64,000 nucleotides of DNA from Euptelea pleiosperma. Its lineage: Eukaryota; Streptophyta; Magnoliopsida; Ranunculales; Eupteleaceae. Of this stretch, positions 36,008 through 47,975 are shown piece by piece. Position numbers and translations under genes: made by a program. The DNA is taken from positions 12,654,435 through 12,718,434 of the forward strand of contig CM068546.1 in the NCBI GenBank assembly GCA_035048495.1. Reading direction: 5' to 3'. Numbering within the stretch: position 1 is the stretch's first letter; each line of letters starts with the position of its first letter. The notes below the pieces were generated by a model, which saw only the letters and a program-made list of their open reading frames with translations, did no database searches and was not told where the DNA came from.

Positions 36008-39000
36008 TGTAATACCCTGAACTTTCATTCTAGGGTATTATGGTAAATTCACCTAATAATAAAAACCTAAACCTTTTTCAGACTTCTATTATTATTTTTA
36101 TGGTTTAATATCATGCTTAAGTAAATGTATTTAATTTAGTTTCATTCTAACAATTTTAAAAAACCTTCTATTTTTTTAAACTCGCTCTTTAGGGCTAAAT
36201 TCATATTAAAAATAATGAACCATAACTTGTAGGGGACTTTTTCTTTCCCCAGCTAACATTTTAGAACTTTTATAAAAAAATTATTTTGTGGGCCCGAGAC
36301 ACCAAAAATATTCTGATTTTATCCTTACCAACGTACCTATTAAATTTGGAACCTTTTCTAAGGCATGAAAACTCTAGTCGAAGATTTTGACAAAATAGTA
36401 TTTTCGTAATTTCTTAAACTTTTCTACCATTCTTATATTTTTTAAAATTAATATTTAATTATATTTTATTTATTTAATAGGAGTGTGGGACCTGCGAATC
36501 CCTTTGAATCTTTTTGTGATTTTTTTTGTATTTAGACTATGTTAAGTGATTTATGTGTGTGACATGTGTCAATACTTTATTATATGAATTTTTAAAATTA
36601 TATAATATAATTTGATAGAATTAATTAATAATTATTTGTGTTATGATTATTGGGTAGGCCCGTATGGCCAATCTAGAGGCCTTTTGGGCTTAATAATATT
36701 CTTAAATGAAGCCTAGTTTATGTATATAGGCCTTGGGCCCATTTCTAACCCATTAATAGTATAAAATATAAGTTTTTTAGGGTTGAAAAAGCCATCCCTT
36801 TAATAGTTACGAATTTCACTAAAATAGAAACCCTAATCCTTCCCTAAACCTATTTTGAAAACCATAAAACTTTAGAAGTTTTCAAAAACCAAACTCAATT
36901 AAAGAATAGAGAAAGCTCCATTAAACCTTCATCCGGGCACCTATCGCACTCGAGCAAGAAGGGAGAATTGACGGAGACTTTGAATGGAAGAACATACTCC
37001 GAGAAGAGGACGATCCGACGACTTTCAAATTTGAAAAAAATTTTAATTTTCACAAAAGTTAAAGAAACCTTAAGGTAAGTGTGTTTGATCCATCCTATAC
37101 TTGTTTTTCTTCAAGATTTTATTTTTCTTTCATTAGGTAATGGTTAATACTCATTATAAATTAATTTCAACAATATTTACTTTATTCTTATTAGTTTGAT
37201 CTTTATTCTGAGCCATCATGATGGGTTTGGCCATGGTCTATTTTGTACCTATAACGGATGAGTATGTTCTTTATCATTTTTATTGTATTTTTATAATTTA
37301 AATATTTTTATAATTATTTTTTCTAAATACCTGTATCAATCTATTTTACAAAACCGTTTAGTTTGTATTTTTCTGATTTATATTTATTTAATTATAATTT
37401 TTCTAAAAATTTTAGATTTTATACGGTCCACTTCACTTGGAATTTTGATGGATATTTTTAACCTAAATATTTTTATAATTATTTTTTATAGATACCTTTA
37501 TTAATCTAGTTTCTAGAACCTTTGAGTTTGTATTTTTTTGATTTGTATTTATTAAGTTATGATTTTTCAAACGTGCTGGACTTTTCTGTAAAACACAAAA
37601 TTCCAGATTTTACACGGTTTACTTCACTTGGGATTTTGATCTATATTTTTAATCTAAATATTTTTTTAATTATTTTTCATAGATACCTATATGAATCTAG
37701 TATCCAAATTAGTTAAGACTGTATTTTTCTAATATTTATTTATTTAGTTATAATTTTTACAATGTACTAGAATTTTTTGCAAGACCCAGAATTCTAGATT
37801 TTGTACGTCCAGTTGATTAAGGATTTACACATATATTTTGAAATTAAATATTTTTCTATTTATTTTTTCTATAAACCTATGTGAATCTATTTTCCAGATA
37901 CATTGATTTTATATTTTTAGAATATGTATTTATTTAGTTGTAATTTTTCTAAAGTACTGACATTTTCTGCAAAATCTAAAATTTTAGATTCTCTACATTC
38001 TACTTATTTAAGAATTTCGACATCGATTTTAGAAATAAATATTTTTAAATTTATTTTTCATAAAGACCTCGGTGAATATATTCTTCAAATTAATTGAGTT
38101 TATATTTTTTAATTTATATTTATTTAGTTAGGATTTTTACAAGAAAATATATTTTCTGTGAACTACCTATTTTTTTGATTTTTGACGATTAATGGCCTTG
38201 GGAACCCTTAGTGGTTCGGTCATGACTTATTAACTATTAAGGGATTTAGCCCTTATTTTTTTACTAAACCTTAGATGATTTGACCTATACTTGTATGCAT
38301 GGGGATCCCACCCATGTGTCTTAGATCTCTAATAGGGTTCAGCCAAGTATCTTGGATCCCTCTTTAGGGTTCGACCTTGTGTTATGGATCCCTTATAGGG
38401 TTCGGCCATGTTGTGTTGGATTGCCTTGTGATTTTCACTTATATTGTTCATCCGTGTTGATCGTGACATTCGGTGATTATTACATGTTATTCATGGTTAA
38501 CCCTAATTCGTTCCCATGTTATCACTTTTGATGATCACATGTTCATTTTATATTCTTATTTAAATGTTAAATACATGTGTGCTTATGCCATGTAACCCTA
38601 GTACCATCTTGTTGTCATACCATGATCATCACGTCATTTCATATAAGGGGTACATAAGAGAACATGGTTGAAGTATATTATATACGTTTATATTAGTTTT
38701 ATGAATTAATCAGGGTTCGGTACCCTAGGGTGAAAGGCCCCAGACGTTATTATATCTTGCAGATGGGTCTATGAGACCGCTCCCAGTGCGGGAAGGAGAT
38801 GGAAACCCTATGTGGTTATGGGTACTAGTTGTATTTGCATCTTGTGCTCACTTGCATTCACCCTCATATTCATGTCATCCTTATTATACGATGGAGATGC
38901 ATACCTTGATTAAAAAACTTGTATAGTATGATATCATATCATGCACACTATTGTATTACTGGGCCTCGGCTAACGATGCTACACCGATACTATTTTCAAA

Positions 39001-39418
39001 TTTTGAGGAGCTGGGTACGTGGGATGATTCTGAGGCGAAAAACTCTGGTGCATTCGAAGAGGTCGGCGAGGATTTGTGAGTCGATCCCACACTTTAGAAG
39101 ACTTTATTTTAATTGTTTTAAAACATTACTTATTCATTTTCAGGGGCATGTGGTCCTTTGATTGAGAGCATGTTCTCACCTCCATCTCTCTACACTTAAT
39201 TGAATGATTAAATTGTTTGAGTTATGAATTATTTTAATTATTTGTTTTCTACATCTAGACTCCTTTTTTTTACTTGGTGGGTTTTCGAATGAACCTTAGT
39301 AATCTAATTGACCTAATTGGACCAGTAGGAGACATTCATAGATCACCTCTAAGTTCGGGTACAGGTCGATTCATGGATTTTTGGGTCGTATCTGGGTATC
39401 CGGATTCGGGGCGTGACA
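36008..39418 (+). repeat. LARD-like element 3' LTR
   Basis: Length is 3,411 bp, with only five copies of the ~190-bp repeat (about 37302-38190). It contains a ~220-bp segment (about 39030-39250) missing from the 5' LTR. Overall similarity to the 5' LTR is high by eye. Confidence 0.92.
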
Positions 39419-39828
39419 TGAATGGTCCTATTAAATCCAATCCTCATTTCGCGAATGGCCATGGACTGAACACATGATGGAATTCTTCGGCAGGGACTTT
39501 AATTAATGGAGAATATTTTTGACATTTTCGCATTTTTTGACAAGTAATTTGGCGTCCTTCTGTATATAAGGCCAAAAACAACCTTAGCTAATAGCTTTAT
39601 GTGCTAAGGTCCTCGCCTCCGAGTGATTTTTGCATTCTCCTGCATGTATTTCTTGGAGAATCTGCTGGGATTCACTGGTGGTAAGGCATTTGAGGAGAGG
39701 ACCCAATGCCGATTTTCTATATAAATCTTGGCCCACCATGGTATATGTTCTCCCAAGCTTGTGAATTCTCTTTGCAGCATCCCTACCGGACGGGAGGTCT
39801 CCATTCTACAGATATCTTCAAAAATCAT
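39419..39828 (-). pseudogene. Element O integrase, N-terminal portion
   Basis: Minus-strand text includes LGEHIPWWAKIYIENRHW and, nearer the break, CEKCQK-like and WPFAK-GLDLIGPF, with the first catalytic Asp in GLDLIGPF. It ends at the LARD insertion point. A stop replaces the Trp before GLDL. Confidence 0.82.
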
Positions 39829-40291
39829 CCATCCAACTTACGCCAGGATCAGTCTCAAACGTGGCTAGATACATCTCAATAGGCATATGAATGCTTGGGA
39901 ATTCTTGATAATCCACCGGTATATTCATTGACTCAGTGTCTCCCAACATGGTGGACAAATAAGCCAAGGCATCTGCGTGTCGATTCTCCATTCGAGGCAA
40001 CTGAAGAATCTCCATACTATTAAACCGTCCAATCAACTGTTGGACGATTTCTAGGTAGGCCGCCATTCTCTCATCTCTGGCTTGATACGTCCCGGCATAC
40101 TGGCTGACTACTAGCTGGGAGTCAGTGTACATGGTGATGTCCTTGATCCTGAGATCTAGTACTGTCTGAAGCCCTACGATCACTGCTTCGTTATTGGACG
40201 GCACGAACTCGAGTTTAACTGATTTCTCCAATCTCGTGTTTTCGGGTGTGACTAGGACAACTCCTATCCTTGATCCATTCTCGCTGGCCAA
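39818..40291 (-). pseudogene. Element O archaeal-type second RNase H domain
   Basis: The frame reads ENGSRIGVVLVTPE, FVPSNNEAVIVGLQ, MYTDSQLVVSQYAGTY, RDERMAAYLEI and ENRHADALAYLS. It thus keeps the Glu, Asp and Asp residues of the active site after the first. An RNase H of this type next to the normal one is diagnostic for Tat elements. Confidence 0.9.
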
Positions 40292-40360
40292 ACCATCTGT
40301 GAATAACCTCTAACCAATTTTCAAATTTAACATTTTCGGTATCTTGGGAAGTGGAATGAC

Positions 40361-40855
40361 TTATTTATCCTCGCCCCCAGTGTCTACCACATCTTGTACT
40401 GAAAAATCAACTAAGAACCCGGTTAAGGCGTGCCCTTTCTCGGAAGTCCGCGGAGAAAACTGTATATCGTACTGAGCCAAGTCAATGGCCCATTTAGCCA
40501 TTTTTCCTGATAAGTCGATCTTCCCGAGTATAGATTTTAACGGATGCTCTGTATAGACCGTGATGGTTTTTCCTTCAAAATAAGGTTTAAGATACCTAGA
40601 AGCGTAAATTAGAGCAAGATCAGCTTTTTCGATGGTGGCATATCTTGTTTCTGCTCCAATAAGAGTCTTACTGGTAAAATTTACTGGTCGTTCTTCTCGG
40701 TCGAGATCACAGAAGAGGACGGCGCTAATAGATTCATCGATGGTAGCTAGATAAAGACCTAGGGGTTCTCCTTGGTCAGGTTTGGAAAGGATTGGAAGTT
40801 GTGAGGTATTGTTTAAGCTTTTGGAAGTCTTCATCGCACTCCTCGGTCCAGTCAA
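40361..40855 (-). pseudogene. Element O RNase H (gypsy-type)
   Basis: It carries GLYLATIDESISAVLF, FTSKTLIGAETRYATIEK and VYTEHPLKSILGK, ending before the archaeal-type domain. The preceding 40776-40994 frame gives the RT/RNase H connection (NLAGRIASLNCFIARSSD). Confidence 0.88.
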
Positions 40856-41640
40856 ACCTTACATTTTTCTTTAAGAGCCTGAATAGCGATCTGCACCTAT
40901 CTGATGACCTTGCTATAAAACAATTTAATGAAGCTATTCTCCCGGCTAGATTTTGGACTTCCTTCTTGTTCTTTGGTGAAGGCATCTCCGTCAAAGCCTT
41001 GATCTGCTCGGGATTGGCTTCGATAACTCATCTTGTAATGAGGTATCCTAAGAACTTCCTCGATGTAACTCCGAAGACGCATTTGGCAGGGTTCAACTTC
41101 ATCTGAAACTCCCGTAGACGATTGAAAGTTTTCCCGAGATCTCCTAGATGAAGATCCCAGGATCGTGTTTTCACCATCATGTTGTCTATGTACACCTCCA
41201 TTGTTACACCGATCATGTCATGGAACATCCTGTTGACCAGACGCTGATAGGTTGCTACTACTTTCTTGAGGCCGAAAGGCATCACTTGGTAGTAGAAGAC
41301 CACTCTATCAGTTGTGAAGGCCGTCAACAATTGATCTGACCCATACAACAAAATTTGATTGTACCCCGAATATCCATCCATGAAGGACAATATTTCATAT
41401 CCCGAGGTGGCGTCAACCTGTTGATCGATTTTTGGCAAAGGATACGGATCTTTAGGGCAGGCCTTGTTCAAATGGGTGAAGTCGATACACACTCTGATCT
41501 TCCCATTCTTCTTTGGTACAACCACTATGTTGGCTAACCATCGAGCATCACTGACTTCTCGGATGAAGCCAATTGCCAAGAGTTTGTCGATTTCATCTTG
41601 GACAGCCTTCTATTTCTCGGGAGCAATTCTCCGAGGTCGT
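40776..41640 (-). pseudogene. Element O reverse transcriptase with altered YIDD active site
   Basis: The frame at 41028-41579 reads FIREVSDARWLANIVVVPKK, CIDFTHLNKACPKDPYPLPK, SFMDGYSGYNQI and MPFGLKKVVATYQRLVN. The catalytic box is YIDNMMVKT, so the second Asp is changed to Asn. The thumb and connection region continues to about 40776 in another frame. The domain copied the element's RNA into DNA; this copy would be inactive at the catalytic box alone. Confidence 0.92.
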
Positions 41641-41941
41641 TGTTTCACAGGTAAATACTTATTATCTACCTTTAACTGATGACAAGAGATGTCGGGAGGA
41701 ATACCTGGCATATCGCTAAATGACCATGCGAAGACATTCATATAAGATTTCAAGAAATTAGCGTAGGATGTCTTTTCTTCGATGGATAGACCGGCCCTGA
41801 TAAAAGTGTATTTTGGATCTCCTTCGGTTCCGAGGTTGATTTGATCGGTTTCCTCTATTGTGGAATGTTGGCGGGCTCAGTTTGCATCTTGCCATTTTCC
41901 CAGCTTGGCTCCAGACTTGCCGGGATGTGCTCTGGTTGCTA

Positions 41942-43102
41942 TTATTCAGCAACCACTAATGAAGTTCCTTCTCCATGAGGACCCTCACAATCAATAGTAC
42001 TTTTAGGTCGTAGGGCAGTGGCGTAACATCTTTTTGAGATGACTTGGTCTCCTTTTAACTCCATTATCCTGTGATCAGTCGGGAAACGGAACAGTTGGTG
42101 ATATGTCGATAGTATGCCCTTGACCTCATGTATCCATCCCCGCCCCAAAATATCGTTATAGGGGGATGGAGTATCTAGAACCAAGAATTCTATCATAGAC
42201 GTGATCGGTCCCGTTTTGACTGGCAAAATTACCTTTCCAAGAGCATACTCCTTTTGGCCATTGAATCCGACCAATGGAGTACTACTCTGGACCATATCTA
42301 ATGGGTTTAAACCCATCCTCTTGTAAGCTTCTACAAATAAGATCTCAGCTGAGCTACTAGGATCTATTAACAGACGCTTTACCTCGTAATTGCTCACTGG
42401 CAAAGTGAGCACCAATGCATTTGAATGTGGATGATCTACTACGATGAGATCTTTATCGGAGACGAAAATAGTTGCATCAGTACTCTCCATCATCTCTACG
42501 GAATCCGTCAATCTTGAACCCGTAGAAAGATGCAGGATCTCGTTCAGGTGCTCCACCTTCCTGATTTTGATAATCTCTTCTCTCTCCGTCTCTCCACGGA
42601 AGAGTTGTCGTCCTCTACCGTGGATAACGTCAATAATCAACCCGCGTTCTTGTTGTTTAATGGGGGTGAAGTCTCTCTTGGGGATCTCGGCTTCAGCTAC
42701 TACTCCGTTCGTGCGAGTGATATACTGCAGCAAGTAGCCCTGGTTAATTAGATCCTCAAGCTTATGTCTCAGCGCCCAGCATTTGTTAGTTATGTGCCCT
42801 GCTTCTTGGTGGAAGGCACAGAACTTCGTCTTATCTCTATCTCCCTTCAAGTCTGGCTTCATCGGGCGGGGAAATTTAAGATATTTCTCATTCTTAATCA
42901 GATCAAGGATCTGACTATGCGTTTTGTTCAACGCTATAAATATTATCTTCTCTCGGCGAGGATACCGATCTGAACCTCCCGACTTTTCGATTTCCTTCTC
43001 GGGATTCTCTGTTGGTGCTACCTCGATGGCAGCCTTCTGTTTTCCCTCGGAGGATTTGCTGGGTCCGGCAACCTTCTTTACTTCATGCATAGATATGGTC
43101 AA
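41942..43102 (-). pseudogene. Element O gag C-part and protease (386-codon open frame)
   Basis: This is the longest intact stretch of O. The N-part has a Tat-type zinc-knuckle relative CAFHQEAGHITNKCWALRHK. The protease part has LLIDPSSSAEILFVEAYKRM, where the usual active site is D-x-GSS-ADIL, so the Gly is Ser. It continues with DTPSPYNDILGRGWIHEVKG. It lies between the gag core and RT. The loss of the active-site Gly suggests it does not work. Confidence 0.9.
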
Positions 43103-43114
43103 CCCTTGACCATG

Positions 43115-44113
43115 TTAGAGCAAGTCATCTTCTAGTTTAGAGTACTTTTCAACTAGAAGAAATAAGGCCTCCATACTGACCGGCCTATTCTTGGTCGAGG
43201 ACATATAAAGTCCAGAACCTATAGGCAATGCCTTTCGAAAAGCTGTGACAGTGTCTTCCACCATAGTCATCAGAGTACGAAATCTTTCGGTGAAATCCCG
43301 TAATGTCTCTTTCTGACCACAACGTATATTGAACAATACATCGACATCGTTCTTGTGTAATCTGTTACATGAGTAACAAGTGATGAAGAGGGTGCTCAAC
43401 TCGGTGAAGTTAGAAATAGTCCGAGGAGCTATCTGGTTGAACCAAATGAGTGCGTCATCACTCAAAGTAGACGGGAACATTTAACAGAAGAGCTCATCGT
43501 GGAACTCCCACATCTTCATCGCTTTCCGAAAGCAAAAAACGTGGTTTATGGGATCTGAGGTTCCCGTGAAGATCGATAATTTATGATAGGAAAAAGATTT
43601 GGGAGCTCGATACTCTTGTATCTCTTCAGTAAAAGGGCAATCTCGCAGAGCCCTTGTTGCCATTGCCATCATCTTATCGGCCAATGTCTCTTTTCTTCCC
43701 ATCATTTCAGCTACCAGAGCGGCGATCTACCTTCTAGTTTTAGGCTGAATATGATCCAAGCTTCGTTGATAGGAAGACTCGGCTTTGTGACTTTTCTCTG
43801 GTGGTGGGACGTGTAAGTCACCGCGTCTGCTCCTAGGATTCCGTAGATCAGATTCTTCCGAACCAGACCTATTCGATCGGCAGTGTAATTTTTGGTGATG
43901 GCTAACCCCGACATTCTCGGAGACATGGTCACCTGCATGTTGAGTTGTCATCCGTTGTTTCAGCTCCTCATTTTCTTCTCGCAACTGGGCGATGACTTTC
44001 TGCTGGCTGTCGTGTTCTTTAGCCCTTCTACTCTCCATGATAGTATCTCTGAGGTCATTGAGAGGGTTCCTTTCTCTTCCGCTCCTGAGACCAGTTCGCC
44101 TTGTATCCACCAT
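43115..44113 (-). pseudogene. Element O gag N-part and capsid core
   Basis: The start is likely the second Met (complement of 44111-44113), giving MVDTRRTGLRSGRERNP, as is usual in Tat gag. Frames then run through PFTEEIQEYRAPKSF, IFTGTSDPINHV and FPSTLSDDALIWFNQ (Retrotrans_gag core) with breaks near 43710 and 43480. It makes the particle protein in intact relatives. Confidence 0.88.
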
Positions 44114-44160
44114 GATTTGAATCAAATCTCTCTTAGAATGAAAAATCTCTAATCGCTTCC

Positions 44161-44176
44161 CACAGACGGTGCCAAA
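44161..44176 (-). other. Element O primer-binding region
   Basis: In element sense the LTR end is followed by TTGGCACCGTCTGTGGG, the usual place of the PBS. I do not assign the tRNA with confidence. Confidence 0.65.
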
Positions 44177-44179
44177 AGA

Positions 44180-44577
44180 TGTGGGGGAAAAATATCTAAT
44201 CTATCCCACACAATCTTCGAGGTCAAACGAATCGTATCTCGATGATCCGACGACTCTGATGCTTCAGGATAGAACTCCTCTTTCTGCTGCGGATGATAGG
44301 ATAATCTCCAAACGAATTTGTGGTCGTACCTGTTGACAACACTCCAACGCTCAAGTCAGTATAGGATGTGCTAACAGGGTTTAGGAAAAATAGTAAAAAT
44401 ATTTCAGAGTATAGGCTATCTGGATCTGGAGAGCAAGATCCCCTCCTCAGTTCTGTGTGGCATGTATTTATACCCCCAGAACTGGCGTGACTCACCTGCT
44501 ATGTGTACACTTCTCGTTAGTTAGTTCTGATTTGAAGAGATTCTATTATATAACTGTCTCTTCTTGTTAGATCCTAA
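44180..44577 (-). repeat. Element O 5' LTR, 3' part
   Basis: Plus-strand edge TGTGGGGGAAAAAT matches TGTCGGGGAAAAAT at 25323. It runs to a CCTAA target site where an Athila solo LTR is inserted. Confidence 0.92.
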
Positions 44578-46949
44578 TGATATTCGCTTAAAAGTGTGTA
44601 TTTTCCACTGTTATCTTCTAAGGGTTTTCACACTCTCCTACGTTAAAATGCTCTATTTATCTACTTTTCTATGTAAGAGTCTCTTTTGTTGCGTAGAACA
44701 CACTTTTCTGGACGAAATAGTATATTTGCATGCATTAAACACATTTTCGGAAGTCTAGATATTGAGTCGTTCTGATAAAGTCTCATTAAGCGCTTTTTCT
44801 GTCGCAGGAAACCCCGATGGGACAATTCTCGAGACTTGCGAGCCCACATCAATCAGGAAAGCCCATTATCAAAGCTTAAAGAGCCCACATGCTATGACTA
44901 GAAGATATGGGCCAAATATGGGCTGAATAAGAGGACCAAAAAGCTGGCCCAAAGAACGAAGAGAGCAGGAGAGCCAATGACCAAGAGACGGACCAAAGCG
45001 TTTAAAGCCACATGAGTCAGCAAGGAATGATAGTCTACTCTACTGGAGAAGCGTGAGGATGGTCACAGTGAAGACCAGGGTTCTAGAACCTCTGCCAATA
45101 CTTTTATCTCCATTTTCTGATATTTTCTCTCTCCTCCCCCTAATTTTCTATCTCATCTCTCGGTCATCGGATCTACCCCTAAGCTATCGGATCGTTGGAT
45201 CTTCCATCGGACCGTTGGATCGTCCATCAGACCGTCGAATCTCTCTAAATCTGTCGGCCTACCAATCTGGATCCTGATCAAGTCATCTTCAGTCTGACCA
45301 TCAGATTGTCTGTCACATCACCTTCTGAGACGATGGACATCATCAATCCATGTGGGCCAGTAGCCGGGCCCATCATCATCGACCCACTGTCCGACCATTT
45401 AGTGGACCCCGTGAATTTCAAAATAATTTCAATTAAATTTTAAAAAAAGGGGGGTCCACTAAATTGGGAAATTCCCCAAAGAAAAGTAGGGTTTTACTTA
45501 AAAAAAAAAAATTTATTTTTCTTATTTTTTATTTTCGAAAAATCCCTATTTCCATTAAAGGAAATAGGGAGCTTTAAAAGGGGAAGGAGAAGGGTTCGTT
45601 TGAACCCCAATCCCCCTTTAATCCATCCCATCTTCTCATTTTCTTTCCCCCAAATCCTCTTGCCCCTTCTTCCCCTCAGTTTTTGGCCATTTTCCCTCCT
45701 CTTCTTCACCTTCTTCTTTATCTTCTCCGTTGTTGTTTCTCGCCGGAGTTGCAGAACTCCGGCCATCTGCAACTCCGTTCTTATCCCCCTTAGCTCCATC
45801 TCCTAGCCTCCTTCTTCCTCCTCTCATCTGCGCTCCCTGCTGCTGCGTGAAGCAAGGCCGCCATCTCCATCGCTTGGTTGCAGCCGACCACCATCACCAT
45901 TACCGCCTCCATTATCTCCCAACCGTCATCAGCCAAGAAACCTAAAACCAGTGCTCCCTCCATCGTCCCCATCTCCTCATCTCTCCAATCTTCTTCATCT
46001 CCCAACCGTTCTCTTAAAAAAAAAGAAGAGGAAGATAGAAGGAGGGAGACACAGCTGCTGCATCACCGCCTCTCTCCTTGCTGTCTTCAACCACCACCTG
46101 CACCACCCTAATCAAGCTCCAGCCGTTGCTTCATCTCCAAACAGCCATCCACTCCTCCCTCTCTTCACAGTAGCCCCACACAAGAGGAGAACCGCTGCAC
46201 CTGTTGCTCTACGTCGCCCTCTCCATTGCTATCCTCTGCCTCCTCACCATCCATCACCACTTGCTGGTTCGCCGCCGCACATCACCACCAGCAACCACAT
46301 CCTAACCCATCACAACAGCACAACCGTTACAGCCCCCATTCACCATACCTTCCATGATCGCCATCACCAATACCGACTTCACCACCACTGTCTACATTCC
46401 AGCCGCTCCATTATCCCTCTCCACCAGTGTCTTCATCCCAAGAAAAAGAATCAAAAAAAAAAAAAAAGAAAAAGAAAAAGAAGAAAGGAGGAAGAAGTTT
46501 TGAAGAAGAAGAGAGGAGGCAGTATGCCAGCCACCACCGTTTCATCACACCACAGCCATCAGCCACCGTTAGAACCCCAGCCATTCTAAACTTCATGCTC
46601 CACCATTCTCCAAGCCGTCCACCATTAAGGAGCACCCTTCTCCAGGTTTGAGTTCGCACTCCATCTCTCTTTCTAATCTCTCTTATCCAATTCTTTGTTT
46701 TATTTTCTTTTAACATTAGTTGTGTTGCTTGATGTATTGAAGATTTGATTTTGAATAAAGTTGTTTCAATTTTTCTCTCTTTCTTGTGAGTTTGATTATA
46801 ATATGAGCATCCTTCGATTCATTCATCCTAATGTTTTTAGATCTCTTTTATTATCTCGTTAGTTTTAGGTAATACAAAAAAAAAAAAGAGAATCTTTTCA
46901 AAATCAACCACCATTCTCATCTCTCCATCTTCTTTAGTAGAAATTTTTG

Positions 46950-46981
<32 letters not shown>

Positions 46982-47150
46982 TGTTATTTTATGTTCTTGA
47001 GTCGCATGAACTAACCCCGAGTGCGGATCGACATCCGACACGAATCCCTATACAAAAATCTCATCTTTTTGCAGGATAATCAGATAAAAATTACAAATGT
47101 GTTGAGATTAGGGTTTCCGTTACCAACGACGCGGAAAAAACCAAGTTTCA
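44578..47150 (+). repeat. Athila solo LTR nested in the O 5' LTR
   Basis: It starts TGATATTCGCTTAAAAGTG and ends CCAAGTTTCA. Perfect 5-bp duplications CCTAA flank it (44573-44577 and 47151-47155). Length is 2,573 bp with no internal domain. It is closely similar to the solo LTR at 9625-12503 over the first ~1 kb, and shares the CCCGAGTGCGGAT block near 47017. It contains TTTAAAAGGGG near 45573 (TATA-like) and C/T-rich tracts whose long translations are low complexity. Confidence 0.93.
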
Positions 47151-47975
47151 CCTAACTTCCCCTATTCTATTATATTTGAAATGACTAAGGTGGCATTCCT
47201 CGTAACAGATATTTGAATAGGATAACGTGGAAGCTATGTAATAGTTAAACTAACCGGCACATGACAATCATATAATAGATAAGCAATTAACCAAATTGTA
47301 ATTTAGAATACTTATCTCGCTTGTAGATTTCTGTATACTTGTCGGGATGGATAAAAGGTCATTCCCGTTAAGTAGGCCGTTAACTTTGTCGGGATGAGTT
47401 GAACATCATTCCCGTTAAGTATGCTAACTAAACCTGTTGGGATGAGTTGAATGTCGATCCCATCATATATGTCGTTGAGCTTGTCGGGATGAGTTGAATA
47501 TCAATCCCGTCAAGAATGTCGGGACGAGTTAAATGTCAATCCCGTCAAGAATGTTGGGATGAGTTGAATGTCAATCCCGTCAAGAATGTCGGGACGAGTT
47601 GAATGTCAATCCCATCAAGAATGTTGTTCGACCTTGTCGGGATGAGATAAATGTCACTCCTGTTAAGTAGGCCGCTCATTAATGTGTCGGGAAAGATTGA
47701 ATGCTTTTTCGACATATTAATGGCTGAAGCTTCAATGCATTCTATTACTGACCCTGCCCCGAGATGCTCTCTTCTGATCACTCTATCTGACACGTGGTGT
47801 CTCCATTAATGGAAGACGTGTGACAGGAGTGGACTGGTTATGGTCTCTGACGATTTCTTCGGCGCATTTATTCACGCATGCTAGACGATACCATGCGTCG
47901 ATCTTTCATACCCCGCACGTGTGTTGCCAGTAACATGTGTCATCATATTATTTGCCAGAAAATACGGTATCCATA
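47151..47975 (-). repeat. Element O 5' LTR, 5' part
   Basis: The LTR resumes with CCTAACTTCCCCTATT, as in the left LTR at 25721. It includes the ~36-bp array (47338-47665) and ends GTATCCATA, where the left LTR has GTACCCACA. The terminal CA is mutated to TA. Confidence 0.9.

Larger units (their letters stand above)
31739..39418 (+). mobile_element. LARD-like non-autonomous element with two ~3.4-kb LTRs and a 0.8-kb interior
   Basis: LTRs lie at 31739-35203 (3,465 bp) and 36008-39418 (3,411 bp). Both start TGTAATACCCTGAAC and end GGGGC(A/G)TGACA. The interior (35204-36007) has an initiator-Met PBS at 35207-35218, a degenerate TTGACTA-type array and a polypurine tract before 36008; no protein domain is present. 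Flanks are ggaat (31734-31738) and tgaat (39419-39423), a TSD with one mismatch. It is inserted in the integrase core of element O. Its termini and PPT style (TTTCGGGGATGAAATTTTC) resemble Tekay/Del chromoviruses, the likely helper group. Confidence 0.9.
25323..47975 (-). mobile_element. Element O: Tat-clade Ty3/gypsy retrotransposon with an antisense extra gene
   Basis: The minus-strand order from the right is 5' LTR, PBS, gag, protease, RT, RNase H, second (archaeal-type) RNase H and integrase. Beyond integrase lie a repeat-rich spacer, an oppositely oriented extra gene, a polypurine tract and the 3' LTR. The dual RNase H and the extra antisense ORF are hallmarks of the Tat group. LTRs are 1,221 bp (left) and 1,218 bp (right, after removing a nested solo LTR). 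The target flanks are GTAT at 25319-25322 and 47976-47979; if the following T is counted the repeat is GTATT. It interrupts a SIRE-like LTR. Without its two nested insertions O is about 12.4 kb. All frames are damaged. Confidence 0.92.

Noticed and set aside
42444..43109. Plus-strand frames opposite the element O gag/protease
   Set aside because: The minus frame of 386 codons has clear domains; the plus frames do not.
45951..46589. 212-codon plus-strand open frame rich in His, Pro and Lys
   Set aside because: Same situation in the solo LTR at 44578: low-complexity sequence that includes a poly-Lys run from an A-rich tract.
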